From Halioglobus sp. (lineage in GTDB: Bacteria; Pseudomonadota; Gammaproteobacteria; Pseudomonadales; Halieaceae), in NCBI GenBank assembly GCA_020443425.1, contig JAGRIE010000031.1:1-47182 (forward strand): 47,182 nucleotides of DNA, given 5' to 3'. The notes beneath the pieces were generated by a model. It saw only the letters and a list, made by a program, of their open reading frames with translations, ran no database searches and was not told the DNA's origin. Shown here in pieces: positions 44,304 through 47,182 of the stretch. Within the stretch, counting starts at the first letter, position 1. Each line of letters starts with the position of its first letter. A program made the position numbers and the translations under genes.

Positions 44304-45404
44304 ATGAAACTAACTCGCCGACAATTAGCCCAGTACAGCCTGGTTGGTCTTGCTGGCATTGCCACGCTGCCCTCTCTTGCTGGCGAAAGTCCTGCGCCCC
44401 GATCAGGATTGAATATTTTGATTCTCGGTGGCACCGGTTTCCTCGGGCCTCATCTGGTCCAGGCTGCGCTGGAAAAAGGGCACAACCTGACGTTATTCAA
44501 CCGCGGGAAATCGGGGCCAAATTTGTTTCCGGACCTTGAAACGCTGAAGGGTGATCGCGCGGGAAAGCTGGAAGTCCTGCAGGGACGAAAGTGGGATGTT
44601 GTCATCGATACGTCGGCGTTTTTCGCGGTTCATGTTAAAAACAGCGCAGAACTGCTCGCCCCTAACGCGGATCATTACATCTTTGTTTCCTCCGTCGCGG
44701 TGTATAAGGATCTCAGCAAACCCGATGTAGATGAGAATTCCCCGGTCTACAGGATGGATGACGAGGAATTCTCTTCCTACAGTCCGTTCCAGGCCTATGG
44801 TGCCAGTAAACACGCGTGCGAAATGGCTGCGGAAGCAGCCTTCCCGGGCAAAACAACGTCTATTCGGTCAGATACTATTGTAGGTCCTGGAGACCATGCG
44901 CATTTTCGCTATCCCTACTGGACGCGCCGCGCTACGCAAGGTGGGGAGATTCTGGCACCCGGCAAGCCCTCTGATCCAGTGCAATATATTGATGTTCGGG
45001 ATCTGGCGCAATGGATTATCTACTGTGCCGAGAACTCGGTATACGGCACCTACACAGCGACTTCCGTGCCTGGCTACAACATGGAGTTGATGATTGAGGA
45101 CTGTCAGGTGGCCGCGGATACGGCGTCGTCGCTGGTGTGGGTCGATAGCGCATTTTTGCGTGCTCAAGAGGTGGTAGATATCCCCTTTTGGGTGCCCAGC
45201 CGGGAGAATGCATCCGGCGCTGGCCTGCTGAGTGTTGAAAAAGCCAGGCAACATGGTTTGCGAGAGCGTCCAAAATTGCAGACCGCAATAGATGTTCTCG
45301 AGTGGTATCTCGAACTGCCGCCGAAGAAGCAGAACTTCGTCGTCGGTATATCGCCTGAACGGGAAGCACAGCTTTTGCAAGCATGGAATAGTCGGCAGAG
45401 CTAA
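44304..45404 (+). CDS. NAD-dependent epimerase/dehydratase with a Tat-like signal
   Basis: The 366-residue protein starts with MKLTRRQLAQYSLVGLAGI, a twin-arginine-like signal. An extended SDR domain with the Rossmann motif GGTGFLG (42-48) and the YxxxK pair Y165/K169 in YGASK follows. It resembles isoflavone reductase-like and epimerase proteins. Export of an NAD-binding enzyme by Tat would let it fold and load cofactor in the cytoplasm first. The substrate is unknown. It stands alone between the FkbM-like gene and the IS. Confidence 0.82.
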   Translation: MKLTRRQLAQYSLVGLAGIATLPSLAGESPAPRSGLNILILGGTGFLGPHLVQAALEKGHNLTLFNRGKSGPNLFPDLETLKGDRAGKLEVLQGRKWDVVIDTSAFFAVHVKNSAELLAPNADHYIFVSSVAVYKDLSKPDVDENSPVYRMDDEEFSSYSPFQAYGASKHACEMAAEAAFPGKTTSIRSDTIVGPGDHAHFRYPYWTRRATQGGEILAPGKPSDPVQYIDVRDLAQWIIYCAENSVYGTYTATSVPGYNMELMIEDCQVAADTASSLVWVDSAFLRAQEVVDIPFWVPSRENASGAGLLSVEKARQHGLRERPKLQTAIDVLEWYLELPPKKQNFVVGISPEREAQLLQAWNSRQS

Positions 45405-45492
45405 TCCACATCTTGACCGTGGCACACAGGTTCCGCGACTTAGTGTGCGCCAGTCGGGAGTAATATTGCTGCTGAGTATGGGCAGGATAGCC

Positions 45493-45507
45493 TGTCCCTG
45501 GCGAATT
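45493..45507 (+). repeat. Left terminal inverted repeat of the IS
   Basis: TGTCCCTGGCGAATT, an exact reverse complement of 46664-46678. Confidence 0.9.
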
Positions 45508-45513
45508 CCAATT

Positions 45514-46593
45514 TCAGGCCGCCACTGGCAACTCAAACAACCCGCGACAATGCCTCTCCCACCTGTAGTTATTGATATCGACAGCCTTTTTGCCATCGCG
45601 CTTCATCGGAGTCGCGCCATCTCGGCTTGAATGGCACCGGTGCTCATTGTAATAAGCCTGATAATCCCGAAGCTTGTTCTCCAAATCAGCCGCAGTCCAG
45701 AATAGGGTCTGATTCAGCAGTTCCCGCCGGACACTGCCGATCAATCGCTCAACAAATGGATGCGACATCGGTACATGTGGTAGAGACTTGATCTCTTCGA
45801 TGTCCAATACTCGTAGATTCGCTTTCCATCGTTGGTATTGAAATAGCGGATCGTTATCGGTACTAATTCGATCTGGAAAACCCTGTAGTGAAGTTGCCTC
45901 GTTGAACATGCGGCAGAGTGCCGGACCATCGACGTTTCCAGCATGGACTGCAAGTCCGATAATCCTGCGGGTGTACTGGTCCATCACGACCATTACCCAG
46001 TGGCCCTTCATTACTATCGATTCACAGCGGAATAAGTCTACGCTCCACAAGCTGTCCTTTGTATGGCCGATAGTTGTAAGCCAGGAGGGTCCGCAGTTGT
46101 CGGGGTCTAGCTTGTAGTGGCTGGCGAGAATTCTGCGCACAGTATCTTTGTTGAGTTCCAGACCAAAAGCCAGGTTGATCTGCTGGGCGATGCGGGGACA
46201 GCCGTATCGTGGATTGCGCCGCTTCATCGCAACGATGGCATCAATGACTTCTTTGGACGGCCCCTTTGGACCTCGCTTCTTCCCGCCATGTGGTGAGAAC
46301 AGTAGTCGGTACTTTCGTTTCTTCAGGGCGTTATGGAATGACAGCAGGGTGGAAGGCTTGATGATTATGGCTGTTCTGACAATGCGTCTGGGATTCAAGA
46401 ATAAAGACAGGAAACCGAGGAGGGTACGATCTTGTGTGGTCAGGTTGGGCGCTCGCTGCCGGGATCTACTGTGGATGATCAGTTGTTGTTTCAGTAGCAG
46501 GTTTTCTGCGATAACTGTTCGGCTGCCACCGGGTCTAATTAACTTAGCCAGGATGGTGAGCAAATGAAACAGCAGGTAAATTGCGTCCTTCAT
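45514..46593 (-). CDS. IS transposase, integrase core (rve) DDE
   Basis: This 359-residue transposase has an N-terminal helix-turn-helix region with RNPRYGCPRIAQQINLAF. The DDE catalytic core is D in SVDLFRCES, D in STDNDPLF and E in SHPFVERLIGSVRRE. The end, YYNEHRCHSSRDGATPM, is typical. The type is often annotated as an integrase core domain protein. I prefer ATG at 46593; a GTG at 46614 is in frame. The gene looks intact, so the element may be active. Confidence 0.9.
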   Translation of the reverse strand: MKDAIYLLFHLLTILAKLIRPGGSRTVIAENLLLKQQLIIHSRSRQRAPNLTTQDRTLLGFLSLFLNPRRIVRTAIIIKPSTLLSFHNALKKRKYRLLFSPHGGKKRGPKGPSKEVIDAIVAMKRRNPRYGCPRIAQQINLAFGLELNKDTVRRILASHYKLDPDNCGPSWLTTIGHTKDSLWSVDLFRCESIVMKGHWVMVVMDQYTRRIIGLAVHAGNVDGPALCRMFNEATSLQGFPDRISTDNDPLFQYQRWKANLRVLDIEEIKSLPHVPMSHPFVERLIGSVRRELLNQTLFWTAADLENKLRDYQAYYNEHRCHSSRDGATPMKRDGKKAVDINNYRWERHCRGLFELPVAA

Positions 46594-46663
46594 GCTCTGC
46601 GAGGGTAGTATCACGCGGAGGAAGCTGCAACTGCCAACTATCTGATACTATTGGAAAAGTAAC

Positions 46664-46678
46664 AATTCGCCAGGGACA
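46664..46678 (+). repeat. Right terminal inverted repeat of the IS
   Basis: AATTCGCCAGGGACA, the exact reverse complement of the left repeat at 45493-45507. Confidence 0.9.
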
Positions 46679-46775
46679 CCTATCGGGTGCTAAAGGAAGA
46701 AACCGGCTTGCCCAAGTGGGTGCTGAAAAATGCCATTCAGACCGCATACGGGGTATTGCAGGTCGGGCACTAGCA
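46679..46775 (+). pseudogene. Coding tail cut by the IS, unidentified
   Basis: Right after the IS, the plus strand reads YRVLKEETGLPKWVLKNAIQ and continues for about ten residues to a stop at 46773-46775. It resembles the C-terminal end of a gene that lost its beginning to the IS. I do not recognise the family. Confidence 0.3.
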
Positions 46776-46811
46776 GTGCCCAACCATTTCCGCACAAAAA
46801 TAGTTGGCGGA

Positions 46812-47182
<371 letters not shown>

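Larger units (their letters stand above)
45493..46678. mobile_element. Insertion sequence with DDE integrase-type transposase
   Basis: The 1,186-bp element is bounded by the 15-bp perfect inverted repeats TGTCCCTGGCGAATT (45493-45507) and AATTCGCCAGGGACA (46664-46678). It holds one transposase gene on the minus strand. Flanks GATAGCC and CCTATCG are partly symmetrical; a clear target duplication was not found. A remnant of the same element is at 36349-36438. Confidence 0.88.

Overview
The window reads as chromosome of a marine, aerobic to microaerobic Gammaproteobacterium. The gene complement (cNOR operon, DUF3080 lipoprotein, PHA-granule family protein, DASH cryptochrome, Rieske/P450 oxygenases, TonB receptor, GltS, many lipoproteins) would fit the Halieaceae/OM60 group or a relative, but that is an inference from gene content, not a measured placement. 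No rRNA gene, intact tRNA or CRISPR array was seen.

Left part (1-11,000). A degraded beta-propeller fragment is followed by nsrR (+) and a small membrane protein gene (+). These converge on a minus-strand nitric oxide reductase operon, norC-norB-norQ-norD plus a 76-residue membrane protein. A 23-bp NsrR-type palindrome lies 75 bp upstream of norC, so nsrR and the operon form a self-contained NO detoxification or denitrification module. Next come a coiled-coil membrane protein, a deazaflavin-type nitroreductase-like protein, and a Rieske oxygenase plus P450 pair. An FNR/Dnr-like box lies between the last two units.

Middle part (11,000-23,300). This holds a TPR protein fused to a degenerate archaemetzincin, a lipoprotein sulfatase with a dockerin-like tail, and an SOD/CHRD-like lipoprotein. 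A plus-strand series follows: 59-aa secreted peptide, SDR, PHA-granule protein, DASH cryptochrome and DUF3080 lipoprotein. Then come a serine-hydrolase lipoprotein that has lost its catalytic motifs, two hypothetical proteins, a hotdog thioesterase and a membrane-anchored glutaredoxin.

Envelope and secretion part (23,300-39,400). A secreted protein carries bulb-lectin domains and an HEFGH metallopeptidase motif. Beside it are two secreted genes that share one split DUF11 domain, an L,D-transpeptidase, a large cobalamin-type radical SAM protein with possible peptide-recognition domains, a TAXI binding lipoprotein paired with a GltS symporter, a YhhN/TMEM86 protein, a DUF3817 protein and an HSL-family hydrolase. 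A decayed penicillin-acylase fragment follows.

Right part (39,400-47,182) is a mobile-element scrapyard: a TonB receptor gene broken by one base, two stacked IS6-family fragments, an IS3 orfA fragment, an intact 1.19-kb insertion sequence with 15-bp inverted repeats, the C-terminal end of a type I restriction hsdM, and the start of an IS3-type element at the window edge. A FkbM-like methyltransferase and a Tat-signal epimerase gene sit among them. A dead end of the intact IS lies some 9 kb away, upstream of gltS. The most distinctive observations are the apparent pseudoenzymes, the split DUF11 domain, the lectin-metallopeptidase, the TAXI-GltS pair and the radical SAM protein.
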